IMG/VR virus record: IMGVR_UViG_3300030105_001991
Location: 1-38,447 of that record
Source: a virus
Length of the DNA: 38,447 nt
Reading direction: 5' to 3' (one strand)
Shown here: in pieces, positions 19,183-28,591 of the stretch
Position numbering within the stretch: position 1 is the first letter of the stretch
Layout: each line of letters starts with the position of its first letter
Program-made: the position numbers and the translations under genes
The notes under the pieces: model-generated
Databases searched by the model: none
Seen by the model: the letters and a program-made list of their open reading frames with translations, nothing else
Told to the model about the DNA's origin: nothing

Positions 19183-20619
19183 TTAGTTCATTAACATGAA
19201 GTTATTAGCACCTTGTACAACTAAACATCTTTCAGATAAGTAGTGTACTTCCATCGTATCTTTACCTGAAGTTTGAGCTCCAACAGAACCAGTAATCCAA
19301 GTTTTTAATTTACGATCATCAGCTTCAGAAGTTCTATATCTAACGTGTAAGAAAGGACGTTTCATGTTCTTTCCTAACTGTTGGTCATAAACTGAAGAAA
19401 CACCAGCTGGAACAACAACCCCTCTAATAGGAGCAGTAGTATCATTCAAACCACCTCTCATTCCTTTGTCATTCAAGTATTTGAAATCAGATTTGTAGAA
19501 GTCGTAAGAACCTCTTCTGAAACCAGAGAAACCTAAATTTAAAGCCATGTCTTCGTCGTTGTCAAACACTCCATAAGAAGTACCACCAGCTCCGTAAGAG
19601 TTCATAGAAGCTAGCATGTCATCCATAGCTAGAGACGTAGCTCTATCAACAAACATCATGTTTTCTTCAATGGCACCATTGGAATCAAAGGTTGCTAACA
19701 TAGCATCAAACTCAGCTAAATCAGTAGCAGCATTAACACCAGTAACACCAGTAGTTTGGTGACCTCTTGTGGTAATAGCTTTGAACAAACCTTCTGTACC
19801 AGCGTTATTAACACCTAAATCAGCACCAGAAGACAAAGCGATAACAGAATCAGCATGAGCTAACTCACTCTCTAATAAAGCCATTTCTAAGTAATCAGTG
19901 AACCTTGATTTAGTATCACCAGAAGCTTTTAGGTACCATAAGTAACCATTTTGACCTTCTTCACCAGAAACTTCTACCCATCCAATTGCAGATGCATCAG
20001 AACCTGAAACCTCGTAGAAGTCTTTCAAGATGATGTGCTTATTTTGGTGAGATACAAATTTTGGAGTATTAGCCAAAGATCTACCGTCTTGCCCTTTCGA
20101 GAATTCAGAACCATAAACTAACACTCTGTAAATATCTGCAGTAGTTGCTGTACCTAAAGAATCTATATTGGCCTGTCCATAAGGTTGTAGAGTAATTCTA
20201 TTGTTAGCAGTTCCAGTATCTACAGATGAAACGTAACACTTAAGTGTACCAGCGGCATTAGATAAAAGAATTGTATCACCTACTCTAACACCAGCTTCGT
20301 TGTTCGCAATTGCAGCACCATCTACATCTTTAGTAAGATTGATAATACCCGTGCTCACATACGTAGCTTGGTAAGATAGATGTAAACGCCCTTGTTCCGA
20401 CCAAAGAACTCTGTCAGAGGAAGAAGCTTCTTCAGCACCTATTTGTGATAAAAATCCTGAGATTGTTCTGTTACCATAAATCTCAGCTTCCTTCTCCATT
20501 AAATCTGGAAGGTATTGTTGTGCCCACGACCCAGCAGCAGACGTAAAGTCCACGTAGTTCGATGATAGCGCTATTTTTCTTGGAGCCGCGTCTGGAGCGT
20601 TTCCACTTGTAATTGCCAT
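19183..20619 (-). CDS. Major capsid protein
   Basis: The 478-residue protein lies directly after the scaffold-like gene, in the order terminase, portal, scaffold, capsid, which is the main evidence. The length and the mixed alpha/beta composition fit HK97-fold capsid proteins. The N-terminus (residues 20-45: SNYVDFTSAAGSWAQQYLP) and the helix ALLESELAHADSVIAL are consistent with that fold but are not proof. It has its own terminator downstream, which would suit a very abundant product. Confidence 0.8.
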   Translation of the reverse strand: MAITSGNAPDAAPRKIALSSNYVDFTSAAGSWAQQYLPDLMEKEAEIYGNRTISGFLSQIGAEEASSSDRVLWSEQGRLHLSYQATYVSTGIINLTKDVDGAAIANNEAGVRVGDTILLSNAAGTLKCYVSSVDTGTANNRITLQPYGQANIDSLGTATTADIYRVLVYGSEFSKGQDGRSLANTPKFVSHQNKHIILKDFYEVSGSDASAIGWVEVSGEEGQNGYLWYLKASGDTKSRFTDYLEMALLESELAHADSVIALSSGADLGVNNAGTEGLFKAITTRGHQTTGVTGVNAATDLAEFDAMLATFDSNGAIEENMMFVDRATSLAMDDMLASMNSYGAGGTSYGVFDNDEDMALNLGFSGFRRGSYDFYKSDFKYLNDKGMRGGLNDTTAPIRGVVVPAGVSSVYDQQLGKNMKRPFLHVRYRTSEADDRKLKTWITGSVGAQTSGKDTMEVHYLSERCLVVQGANNFMLMN

Positions 20620-20641
20620 AATTTTTTAATTTAAAGTTTAA

Positions 20642-21772
20642 TTATTTCTTTTTTCTAATCTTGAATTTGAAATCATCTGAACCTTCACCTAGCACTCTAA
20701 ACTTTGTACCACCTATGTTTGTTTCACCATGAGTGCCACGAGCCCCGACATTAATGTTCTTACCTTTAGCTACAGTATCTTTGATTGCATCTGCTTTTCC
20801 TTGCTCATAAAAATGTTGAGCAACAGCATCAGCATTCATTGCTGTAAATAAAGACTTGTGATAACCCTTAGCATCTTTCATCTTATTATCTTTACCCAAA
20901 AACTTTTGGACGAAGTTATTAAGATCGCTTTGAGTATTCTTAACGTCATCTACGTTTTTAACATTAAACCTGTACTTCTTTTCTCCGACGCTGTAGTCAA
21001 AACCTTTGAACTTGTCGTTGAATAGATTATCAGTCTTCTGTTGAAAAACTTGCTTGTTAGTCTCTGTTAGCTTGTTAGTCTCTTCAGATTCCTTATTGTA
21101 ACGATCGAAGAAGTTAACTGCTTTCTGTTGCTCATCAGTGAGTTTACTTCCAGCTTTAATCTCTTCGTAATATTTAGACTTTTGCCCGTCTATATAGGCC
21201 TTCGCTTCAGCAACTTGCTCTTTCAAAGCGATTTTCTTTGATCTTATTGTTCTGTCATCATCTACGTCTTCATCGAAACCATATTTATCTTCCAATAAAA
21301 AGTTTCTCTCTTCAGCGGATAAATGAGATTTAGTTTTTCTATAATACTCATCGAGTATTTCAGAGTCATCTAATTTAGATGTGTCTCTATTTAAACTCAC
21401 GTAGTCGTTTAAATCTCCACCAGTGTCTTCCATAAAGTCCACTAGTTTCTGGATATTCTCTGGTAAAGGTTTTCCAGTAGCTTGTGCTTCAGCTATTGCT
21501 TCTTCAACTTGCTCTTCTACTTCCTCAACCTCTTCATCAGTGATTTCCTGCAACACAGTATCTTCTACTTCTGCTACAACTTCTGTTTCAGGTTCTCCCG
21601 TAACTTCTTCAACTACTTTCTCAGTTTCAGTCTCTTCGACTTTCTCTTCTTTCTGAACTGGTGGTTTACTTAAATCTACCTTAAGTATACTATCGTCTCC
21701 AGCACTCTCAAACTTTGACTCGTCCACTTGTTCTACAACTTCTTCGGTTGTATCTACTTGATCTTCTGCCAT
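20642..21772 (-). CDS. Scaffolding protein candidate (acidic, helical)
   Basis: The 376-residue protein is extremely acidic in its first 115 residues (Glu/Val-rich, e.g. EEVEEVEEQVEEAIAEAQ), then a long charged helical region, and ends in a strongly basic tail (KFKIRKKK). An acidic coiled N-terminal part with a basic C-terminal capsid-binding end is typical of phage scaffolding proteins, and the gene is placed between portal and capsid as expected. It helps assemble the procapsid and then leaves (family knowledge). Confidence 0.7.
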   Translation of the reverse strand: MAEDQVDTTEEVVEQVDESKFESAGDDSILKVDLSKPPVQKEEKVEETETEKVVEEVTGEPETEVVAEVEDTVLQEITDEEVEEVEEQVEEAIAEAQATGKPLPENIQKLVDFMEDTGGDLNDYVSLNRDTSKLDDSEILDEYYRKTKSHLSAEERNFLLEDKYGFDEDVDDDRTIRSKKIALKEQVAEAKAYIDGQKSKYYEEIKAGSKLTDEQQKAVNFFDRYNKESEETNKLTETNKQVFQQKTDNLFNDKFKGFDYSVGEKKYRFNVKNVDDVKNTQSDLNNFVQKFLGKDNKMKDAKGYHKSLFTAMNADAVAQHFYEQGKADAIKDTVAKGKNINVGARGTHGETNIGGTKFRVLGEGSDDFKFKIRKKK

Positions 21773-21790
21773 AATAAAATATTATAAAAT

Positions 21791-21832
21791 TAAAAAATAA
21801 GTGGGGCTAGTATTTACTTAACCCAGCTCCAC
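21791..21832 (-). terminator. Possible terminator overlapping the portal stop
   Basis: On the minus strand GTGGAGCT pairs with AGCCCCAC (one mismatch, 16-base loop) and a T-rich tract follows. The portal stop codon lies inside the 3' arm. The long loop makes this weaker than the other terminators. Confidence 0.45.
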
Positions 21833-24197
21833 CTCCAACTATATCATTACCTGATGATTCAAACTTTTTAAGTGTTTCACCCTGATTTTTTCTATCTACT
21901 AAATCTTTTTGATATTGAGCTTGCTTATCTACTCGACCATCTTTTCTGTCTTCCCTCATTGCTTCTTGCCTATCTTTCAACTCTCTTTCTCCAGATTGTA
22001 ATCTAGAGTTTAACTCAAATTCTAACTGCATTAACTCTTTTTTAACTTGAGCTTCTTGTTGTAGGTATTGAATCTTCAATTGAGTTTTAGTCTGTTCCAG
22101 TTGAGCGTCAGATTGAGTTTTAGCTTGATTCTTTTGAACTTCGGCTTGAGCTGCTGATTGTTGCGCTTGTTGGTTAGCTTGAGACTGAGCTTGAATATTC
22201 TCTTGCTGCATCTTTTGATCTCGCTCAAGTTTCTTCTTTCTCTTAATCTTTAACAGTTGGTTTGCTAACTTAACATTCCTAACATCCCTAAGATCAATCG
22301 CGTCATCTAAATCTATTAACTGTTGAGACAATGCTATTTGAATATTATTCTCAAGCATTTGTTTCTCCTCCTCATCAGGCATTAACTCTATAAATATACC
22401 AAAATCATATAAGTGTAACTCACCCATCTCCTCCAAAGTAGCTACGTTATGTGCTCCTATAGATTGAATGAATGCTTCTTTAGTTGGGGAATATTCTATA
22501 ATGTCTGAAATCCTTAGTGATAAAGCTTCCGCTGACTCTGAAGCTAATAACAACATAGACTGTAATATATGTCTAGTTGCTGTATTAGAATTAGCAGCTG
22601 CTAACTTCTGAATACCTACTAAAGCATTTTTATCCGGTGTTGACGCATCTCTAGCTTCATTGAGCCCAGTGACATCACGAATCATTTGCAAATAGTAGTT
22701 GTATGTTTGTATAAGACTCTGAATCTTATTACCACCACCACCGTTCTGTATTTGTTGGATAGGTACTTTACCAGGGTTTTGATCACCCTCTGAAGTAAAG
22801 CTTCTACCTATAACAGAACCTGTTTGGAAGAACATGTTTAAAGCTTCTTGTGGAGAATAGTTTGTACCATTCCCTAAGTCAATCTCGGCTAATCCATCAG
22901 CATCTAAATAGACACCATCTGGAACCATACGAGAAAGAACTTGTTGAAGTTTTAAATGGGTTAACTGAATCATATCAGCAAACCCAGTTATTCTACTAAC
23001 TATAGACTCTATCTTACCGTTGTACATTCTAGGTGCAACGATACTGTAGTTCATTTTAACTTTGTCAAAATTGGATTTAGTTCTAAGCATGTTCTTAGCC
23101 ATCTCCCATTTCAACAACTTATCTGTACCTAGTATTAATACACCCTCGTACAAGCATTCCATAACTCTCTCAAGCTTAGAATAGTTACCATCCATATCCA
23201 TAGGTGGATTAAAAGTGTCATCTTTCTCGATAACTTTAGTAGCACCTGATCCTGTCTCTTTTACTTTGTAGGTGTTATTTTTGTGCGTTTTGTAATTAAA
23301 GTATAATACACTAATCTTATTCATATCTCCGTTGTGCCTAGTCATTGACTTGACAGAACCCTTAGAACCTTCTACTATATCATAAATCTCAGACTCAGAT
23401 AAATTAGGGAACTCTTTCACTAGTTCATTAATTGGAATATCTTTAACTTCGCCAACATAATATATGTCCTCAAAATATGGAGACTCAGTGTATGAATAAA
23501 CTAAATTAGCTGGATCAACATATTGTATTCTAGCTCCTTCACTCCAATCAAATGTAGTTTTAACAGCGCCAATACCTATAGTAGTTAAATCGTATAAAGA
23601 TCTTCTTTTAATGAGGTCGAATTTACTACCTTCCATTAAGACATTTATAGCTTGCTCCTCAGCTAGTTCAACAGCTTGTTTGTAATTAAGTTGCATGTGA
23701 AGAGCTAACTCTTCTTCTGTGTCAGGTAAGGTTTCTTTTTGGTTCTCGTAAATATCCATCTCAAAACCTTCCTGGACCATATCGTTATACTCTTTAGACT
23801 TAATGTCTTTAAGCATTGACTCCATGTACTTAGTCCTCTTACTGATGCCATATGAATCTTGAGAAAAAGCCTTAACATCGTATGCTCTTTGAGCCATACC
23901 ATTAACTACAATGTCAACAAACTTCGGTACGATAGGCACCGGTTTCCAATCTAGGTTTAAGTAGCTTAAGTCACCATTTATAGATAGTTCATTCTTATAT
24001 TTCTGTACTGGTTGCTCCCCTCTAGCATACAACCTCAAGCTGTGAAAGTTGTTTATATTACCACTATACTTAGATGTAGCGCCAGAGAACCATTCGTGCT
24101 CAATAGCTCGAGCTACTTTCAGCCCGTATTCTTGGGTCATTTTCTCTAAATCACTAACTGCTTGTGAAGGGAAATTCCTTATCGCAGACTCTGCCAT
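21807..24197 (-). CDS. Portal protein
   Basis: The 796-residue protein directly follows the terminase (3-base gap). It has an alpha/beta body (residues 1-620). A long Gln/Ala/Glu-rich coiled-coil tail (about 640-740, QQENIQAQSQANQQAQQSAA) is a feature of large portal proteins of podovirus-like phages. It would form the twelve-subunit ring at one capsid vertex where DNA is packaged and the tail attaches. The tail may reach into the capsid. Assignment rests on position, size and domain layout. Confidence 0.8.
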   Translation of the reverse strand: MAESAIRNFPSQAVSDLEKMTQEYGLKVARAIEHEWFSGATSKYSGNINNFHSLRLYARGEQPVQKYKNELSINGDLSYLNLDWKPVPIVPKFVDIVVNGMAQRAYDVKAFSQDSYGISKRTKYMESMLKDIKSKEYNDMVQEGFEMDIYENQKETLPDTEEELALHMQLNYKQAVELAEEQAINVLMEGSKFDLIKRRSLYDLTTIGIGAVKTTFDWSEGARIQYVDPANLVYSYTESPYFEDIYYVGEVKDIPINELVKEFPNLSESEIYDIVEGSKGSVKSMTRHNGDMNKISVLYFNYKTHKNNTYKVKETGSGATKVIEKDDTFNPPMDMDGNYSKLERVMECLYEGVLILGTDKLLKWEMAKNMLRTKSNFDKVKMNYSIVAPRMYNGKIESIVSRITGFADMIQLTHLKLQQVLSRMVPDGVYLDADGLAEIDLGNGTNYSPQEALNMFFQTGSVIGRSFTSEGDQNPGKVPIQQIQNGGGGNKIQSLIQTYNYYLQMIRDVTGLNEARDASTPDKNALVGIQKLAAANSNTATRHILQSMLLLASESAEALSLRISDIIEYSPTKEAFIQSIGAHNVATLEEMGELHLYDFGIFIELMPDEEEKQMLENNIQIALSQQLIDLDDAIDLRDVRNVKLANQLLKIKRKKKLERDQKMQQENIQAQSQANQQAQQSAAQAEVQKNQAKTQSDAQLEQTKTQLKIQYLQQEAQVKKELMQLEFELNSRLQSGERELKDRQEAMREDRKDGRVDKQAQYQKDLVDRKNQGETLKKFESSGNDIVGGGAGLSKY

Positions 24198-24200
24198 AAC

Positions 24201-26429
24201 TTACTTTTTAATTATTGTTGAATTAAATCCGGTGTTAGTGTATTTCGATATACTTATACCTAATGGTTGTTTTTTAACTTCTGGGTTTGGTCGGTATAAA
24301 TGCCTATTGCAAGCCATGATCGCTAGACCAGAGCTAATAGCAGCATCGTACTTTGTTCTTTTATTTATATCAAACTTACTCCAATCATTTAATGTTTCAC
24401 TGAAATAAACAGTACCATAAGTACCATCTTCTAAGTGACCAACATGATCATTGATATACATTTCAATTGCAGCAGCATGTGCTTGCTTTATATCTTCACT
24501 AGAATTTGGCATTCCACCAACCTCTCTTTCTGTTACAGATAATTTATTCCAAACCTTATCAGGTCTATTCATACTAAAACCTCTATAACCTCTTCTACGT
24601 AAATAATACAATAGACGAGGTTTATTGTTCTCAGCGAGTATTGGCATCCCGTAGAATACAAGTGCCATTAGGATGTCTTCAAAGAAGATCTCAGCAGTCT
24701 GAGGCCTAGCAACATATTCTAAAAAGAATGTATTAGCTGGAGCATCTTCCATACTGAATTTCGTTAATCCATGTAGCGCTCCTTTAGAGCCTTTACCATC
24801 CACAGTACCACTAATGTCGTAGCTGTCACAGCCAAACGCACCAACGTGTTCGTTTCCAGGGTATTTAACTCCATTCTTTAGTATAACATTATTCTGCATT
24901 CCTCTACTAGGAACCCAACTTACTTTAAATCTACCATTAGGATCTGGGTTGAATGTTACTTGAGTATCTTTAACTCCATTCTCCCATTGGAAGTTACCAG
25001 TGGTTAATACTGAAGAGTTTCTATTCCCCTCATTATAATCTATTTGTTCGTATATCTTAACGAGGTTAAACAAACTATTCTTCGTCTCATCTCTAAATGC
25101 GTGCTCCTCTGTTCTAGGGAATTGTCTGTAGAATTCATTTAGTCCGTCTTGATCACCTCTTAAGCCATCAACTTCATTCTCCCAATAATCAACAACACCT
25201 ATGTCTATTAGTTCACCATGAGGCCCGTACCTTTCATCGTCTGGTGTATCAAATACTGGAACTCCGTGCTGGTCAATAAATCCTTCATAGTTCCACTCCA
25301 TTGGCACAAACAAAGAATATAAACCAGATTTAGTCTGTCCATTTCTATTTCGCTTTGTGACGTTAGAGTCTCCATACAGTTTCTTAAAGTTATTACCACC
25401 TTTATCTAACGAGTTGGAAGTTGAGCCCATCATACACTTACCAACTATTCTACCACCTAACCTTAAACAGGTTTTAGTAACTCTCCAGTTGTTTAAGATA
25501 TTATCAGGCCTCTCCCATTTACCACTTTCATCGTGGACCAATAAGGAGAGCTTTTCACCATCGTAGCTATTGTCTCCGGTATTCTTCCAGTCAATAGTAG
25601 TGTCAAGACCCTCCATACTGTCTTCAACCTCGGTCTCCCTCATCTTTCTTCTAGTGAACTTCTTAGCTGGAACACGGTAAGCCAGCTCTGACTTAGGGCG
25701 ATCCATACCATCTTGTATAGGCTTAAAGAAAAATGGATAATTAATACTTATAGGTACTATTTTATCTGTAAACATCTTCTTCGCATCACCACCACTTTTG
25801 GATAACACTCCAAATCTACTATCACTTGCTAGAGTAGCTAAATTAACGGTTTCAGCCGAACTCATAAAAGAAAAACCTGAACGTCTATTCTTTAAATAGC
25901 ACATCCCGTAGCAACGTTGATCAGCTTTACAAGCCTCCCAGAATATAAAGAATAACCTATTAGCTTCTCTAAAATCAGGGGCTCCAACATCTATCTTACT
26001 CCACTGTAAGTACATATAGTAACTACCAGGAATCCAAGTTGGGATACCGTTATTTGTAAACCAAAAACCACTATCCCTTCTTTTAAACTCTTCGTCGATG
26101 TATTTATAATGTAGTTCTTTAAATTCTTTTGGGTAATCGTCCCAGTCGAATCTAGTCTTTATCTTACTAAAAGCTTCGTTAGGTTTAAACCTTCTCCACT
26201 TTTGTTCTTTACTATTTTTTGAACAACTAAATACTTCTTTAGGTACTTTAGGTAAAGCTATCTTTAACCCTTGTATCTCTATTACCTCACCAATCTCACC
26301 GGTCTTAGACACTACAACTACATCGCTGCCTTTGTCATAACCGTACTTCCACTTCTTGCCCTTGTTGAGTCTCTTAATGGTGGTAAGCTTAACTGGTTCT
26401 ATTATCTTATATAGTGATTGCTCGTACAT
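24201..26429 (-). CDS. terL: Terminase large subunit
   Basis: The 742-residue packaging motor pumps DNA into the capsid and cuts the concatemer. Visible motifs: a Walker-A-like loop KNRRSGFS at residues 180-187 (deviant, without the usual GK[ST]); Walker B with catalytic Glu LSLLVHDE at 294-301; a coupling motif MGSTSNS at 334-340; and the first acidic residue of the RNase H-like nuclease in FGCDSYDIS at 532-540 (Asp 535). The start codon overlaps the stop of the upstream gene by one base (TAATG), and the portal gene follows 3 bases after the stop. The unusual Walker A is the only oddity. Confidence 0.9.
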   Translation of the reverse strand: MYEQSLYKIIEPVKLTTIKRLNKGKKWKYGYDKGSDVVVVSKTGEIGEVIEIQGLKIALPKVPKEVFSCSKNSKEQKWRRFKPNEAFSKIKTRFDWDDYPKEFKELHYKYIDEEFKRRDSGFWFTNNGIPTWIPGSYYMYLQWSKIDVGAPDFREANRLFFIFWEACKADQRCYGMCYLKNRRSGFSFMSSAETVNLATLASDSRFGVLSKSGGDAKKMFTDKIVPISINYPFFFKPIQDGMDRPKSELAYRVPAKKFTRRKMRETEVEDSMEGLDTTIDWKNTGDNSYDGEKLSLLVHDESGKWERPDNILNNWRVTKTCLRLGGRIVGKCMMGSTSNSLDKGGNNFKKLYGDSNVTKRNRNGQTKSGLYSLFVPMEWNYEGFIDQHGVPVFDTPDDERYGPHGELIDIGVVDYWENEVDGLRGDQDGLNEFYRQFPRTEEHAFRDETKNSLFNLVKIYEQIDYNEGNRNSSVLTTGNFQWENGVKDTQVTFNPDPNGRFKVSWVPSRGMQNNVILKNGVKYPGNEHVGAFGCDSYDISGTVDGKGSKGALHGLTKFSMEDAPANTFFLEYVARPQTAEIFFEDILMALVFYGMPILAENNKPRLLYYLRRRGYRGFSMNRPDKVWNKLSVTEREVGGMPNSSEDIKQAHAAAIEMYINDHVGHLEDGTYGTVYFSETLNDWSKFDINKRTKYDAAISSGLAIMACNRHLYRPNPEVKKQPLGISISKYTNTGFNSTIIKK

Positions 26430-26710
26430 TACTTGCTCCTCCCTTCTGCGAATCCTTGGAACTTAGGTTTGTTTAGATCTTTTTTGGAACTCTCTAAATC
26501 ATTTATAACCTGCTCCTCTTCTTCTATTCTATTAAGTATCTCAAAAGCATCGAATATAGCTAGCTTTTTTGTAGCAGCAGCATTCTTAAGCCTATCAGCA
26601 GATATATCGTCGTCTGAATCTACAATAGCTTCTTTAGCAACTTTGATTAGTTCTTCAACTGCTTTATGCCCAGCTTGGATTATACTCCTCTTCGTTTCCT
26701 TTATATTCAT
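26429..26710 (-). CDS. Small helical protein, candidate small terminase subunit
   Basis: The 93-residue all-helical, charged protein (EELIKVAKEAIVDSDDDIS, then KNAAATKKLAIFDAFEILNR) ends in a basic tail. It lies directly upstream of the large terminase, with a one-base overlap, the usual place of the small subunit that recognises the packaging site. No helix-turn-helix can be called by eye. It could equally be an unrelated small helical protein. Confidence 0.5.
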   Translation of the reverse strand: MNIKETKRSIIQAGHKAVEELIKVAKEAIVDSDDDISADRLKNAAATKKLAIFDAFEILNRIEEEEQVINDLESSKKDLNKPKFQGFAEGRSK

Positions 26711-27251
26711 ATTTAATAGTAATAAATTGGTTCATAACTCTGTATAATCTCTTACCACCAATTACAAACTCATATTTAGAAACTGGAGTGAATCCTACTA
26801 GATCACCTTGCTTGTGAGTGCCATCAGTGTACTTCACTATACCTATTAGAGGCTCTTCAGTATCTACATCGAAGTCTTCTGTGGATTTTAATGGTTGTAC
26901 AAAACAATAACCGTCTGTAGCATTCCAATCATCAGAGTCTTTTGATTTATGTAAGAATATTTGATCATCACTTATTGTGTATTCATTCTCATTCATAAAC
27001 GATCTACTGTTCTTCTCTATTCCCTTGACATTGTGCCATCTTCTAAAAACGTTGTGGTGAACTACAATTTTATCACCTTCCTTTATTTTAGATTCAGTAA
27101 CTACAGGTGTTTTTAATACAACAGCATTCCTGTTTACATATTGATGATTAAAGATCTCAGTATTTAAAATGAGATCTTTATCACCAACCTTAACAGAGTT
27201 ATTGTATCTTTCCCCGTCTGGAGATACTATGAAGTTGAATAAACTCCTCAT
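26664..27251 (-). CDS. Possible GroES-like beta-barrel protein, 195 aa
   Basis: The protein is mainly beta-type. The segments VGDKDLILNT, KEGDKIVVHHNVFRRW and KQGDLVGFTPVSKYEFVIGG resemble the strand-and-GD-turn pattern of co-chaperonins (GDKV...). A long insertion (residues 80-150) would be unusual. It lies in the same unit as groES/groEL, three genes further on. An alternative is an unrelated structural or DNA-modification accessory. It overlaps the next gene by 47 bases. The function is not established. Confidence 0.5.
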   Translation of the reverse strand: MRSLFNFIVSPDGERYNNSVKVGDKDLILNTEIFNHQYVNRNAVVLKTPVVTESKIKEGDKIVVHHNVFRRWHNVKGIEKNSRSFMNENEYTISDDQIFLHKSKDSDDWNATDGYCFVQPLKSTEDFDVDTEEPLIGIVKYTDGTHKQGDLVGFTPVSKYEFVIGGKRLYRVMNQFITIKYEYKGNEEEYNPSWA

Positions 27252-27475
27252 TAGTATTCCAAGTCATATTCCACTGATATAGCCATGTTCTTATTAAAGT
27301 CCTTCCATGGAATAACTATATCCTTCTTTCGTATATAAATAGAGTACTTAGTCTCTTCCTCTAGTATATCACATATCGTATGACCACCATAGACATTTTG
27401 ACCAACAGCGTAATGCATAGCATCATTCTTATAGTCTTTACCTATAGTGATCTTTCTAATTACGTGGCTTTCCAT
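27251..27475 (-). CDS. Conserved-looking small protein, 74 aa
   Basis: I chose the ATG at 27475 (MESHVIRKITIGKDYKNDAM). A frame opening further upstream would lie inside the neighbouring gene with no better signal. The protein is beta-rich and includes HYAVGQNVYGGHTICDI. The pattern IRKITIGxDYKNAMHYxVGQ recurs, by recollection, as a short conserved gene in marine phages. It overlaps the previous stop by 20 bases. The function is unknown. Confidence 0.6.
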   Translation of the reverse strand: MESHVIRKITIGKDYKNDAMHYAVGQNVYGGHTICDILEEETKYSIYIRKKDIVIPWKDFNKNMAISVEYDLEY

Positions 27476-27737
27476 CCTCAGGGTAGTTAATCGAGCCATC
27501 TGATAAATCCACATCAAAAGTACCATACTCCTTACTAAACGTATTTTGAAGTTCTACTATCTTAGATTGAATCCCAACTTGTTGGTGTATCAACTCATGT
27601 TTTTGAGCTTCTAATGCTCCGACACGGAACTGAATAGCATTGTTGTCATTAACTACAGCTTGTAGTTCTTGTAACTGCTCATCAGTTATTTTTTCTGCTT
27701 TTGGCTTTAAATCAACCATTTCTTTTACTTTACCCAT
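27456..27737 (-). CDS. Coiled-coil protein, 93 aa
   Basis: The 93-residue protein is mostly helical with heptad-like leucines and glutamines (ITDEQLQELQAVVND, ALEAQKHELIHQQ), then a short acidic C-terminal tail (DVDLSDGSINYPEDG). Its 3' end overlaps the next gene by 20 bases. No function is recognisable; it lies between the holin and terminase genes. Confidence 0.6.
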   Translation of the reverse strand: MGKVKEMVDLKPKAEKITDEQLQELQAVVNDNNAIQFRVGALEAQKHELIHQQVGIQSKIVELQNTFSKEYGTFDVDLSDGSINYPEDGKPRN

Positions 27738-27755
27738 CTTAATTTAATTTAATTG

Positions 27756-28148
27756 TTACTTTTTTGTTTTTTCTAAAGACCTACCACCGAAGTAAGCCCC
27801 AATCACTGTTATTAATACTAGTTGCAATAAATCTGTCCACTTAGGTTCCACTACAAACTTAATAGTTCCAGCGTCAATGAATATCATTAATACCGTTGAC
27901 ACTACTAGAAATATAAGAACTAAAGGTCTAACATTCTTAGATAACCAAGAGTCGGACTTCATATCCGCTTCCCATCTATTGGAAACTTCCTTTTGCATTT
28001 CTTGCTCACGATTCAGAACAAGTTCTTTTATTTTACGAGCCGCTTCTAGTTTTTCTTCTTTAGTTGTGGTTAGACTATCTAGTACACCACCAACACCTTT
28101 AACTAACTCCGTAGCTCCTGCCGAAAATATCTTATTTAGTATACTCAT
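27756..28148 (-). CDS. Holin-like membrane protein (GTA/3TM holin type)
   Basis: The 130-residue protein has a charged helical first half and two clear hydrophobic segments, at residues 74-93 (RPLVLIFLVVSTVLMIFI) and 105-121 (TDLLQLVLITVIGAYFG), then a basic tail (RSLEKTKK). The Gly-Gly turn after the last segment and the layout match the holin family found in gene-transfer agents and Bacteroidetes phages. It would permeabilise the inner membrane at lysis; no endolysin is visible nearby. It overlaps the upstream gene by 4 bases. Confidence 0.7.
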   Translation of the reverse strand: MSILNKIFSAGATELVKGVGGVLDSLTTTKEEKLEAARKIKELVLNREQEMQKEVSNRWEADMKSDSWLSKNVRPLVLIFLVVSTVLMIFIDAGTIKFVVEPKWTDLLQLVLITVIGAYFGGRSLEKTKK

Positions 28149-28591
28149 CTGTCTTTATCTTTAATCATGTCGTCTATAGCTTTGTTCATTACCTTGTCTG
28201 TATATGACTTGTTACTATAGTAAGGATTTGTTATGGAAGTAGGTACATCTTCTTCACCTAGTAGTATTCTATATATTCTACTTATGAGATGATTACACTT
28301 AAACGATGTTTTGTAAACTGTGTACTTTATAGTAGTCCTATTCCTCTGTCTCCAAACCTCGACCCATCCTGCTTTTCTTAATCTCTCCCATCGGTGTTTA
28401 TCCCAAGTGTAAGCGTATACTCCGTTGATGAAATCATCTCTAGTAAACCTAGTTAAGCAGTTTAAATATATCAAGAGCTCTAAGTCAGCATCTTTTATAT
28501 CATTAGCTTTGCACGCCCATTTCCGAACCAGTCTATAGTACTTGAGGAAATGTGAATCTTTAAGATCTTGAGATGTTATACTCCTGTTCAT
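28145..28591 (-). CDS. Putative winged-helix DNA-binding protein, 148 aa
   Basis: The 148-residue basic protein carries a pattern that I associate with a winged-helix-like gene of Bacteroidetes phages: FLKYYRLVRKWACKAND, then DLELLIYLNCLTRFTRDDF, then KAGWVEVWRQRNRTTIKYTV as the wing-like beta hairpin. The C-terminus (GEEDVPTS...NKSYTDKVMNKAIDDM) is conserved in the versions I recall. It is likely a regulator or replication/packaging accessory. It overlaps groES by 4 bases and the holin-like gene by 4 bases. Confidence 0.6.
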   Translation of the reverse strand: MNRSITSQDLKDSHFLKYYRLVRKWACKANDIKDADLELLIYLNCLTRFTRDDFINGVYAYTWDKHRWERLRKAGWVEVWRQRNRTTIKYTVYKTSFKCNHLISRIYRILLGEEDVPTSITNPYYSNKSYTDKVMNKAIDDMIKDKDR

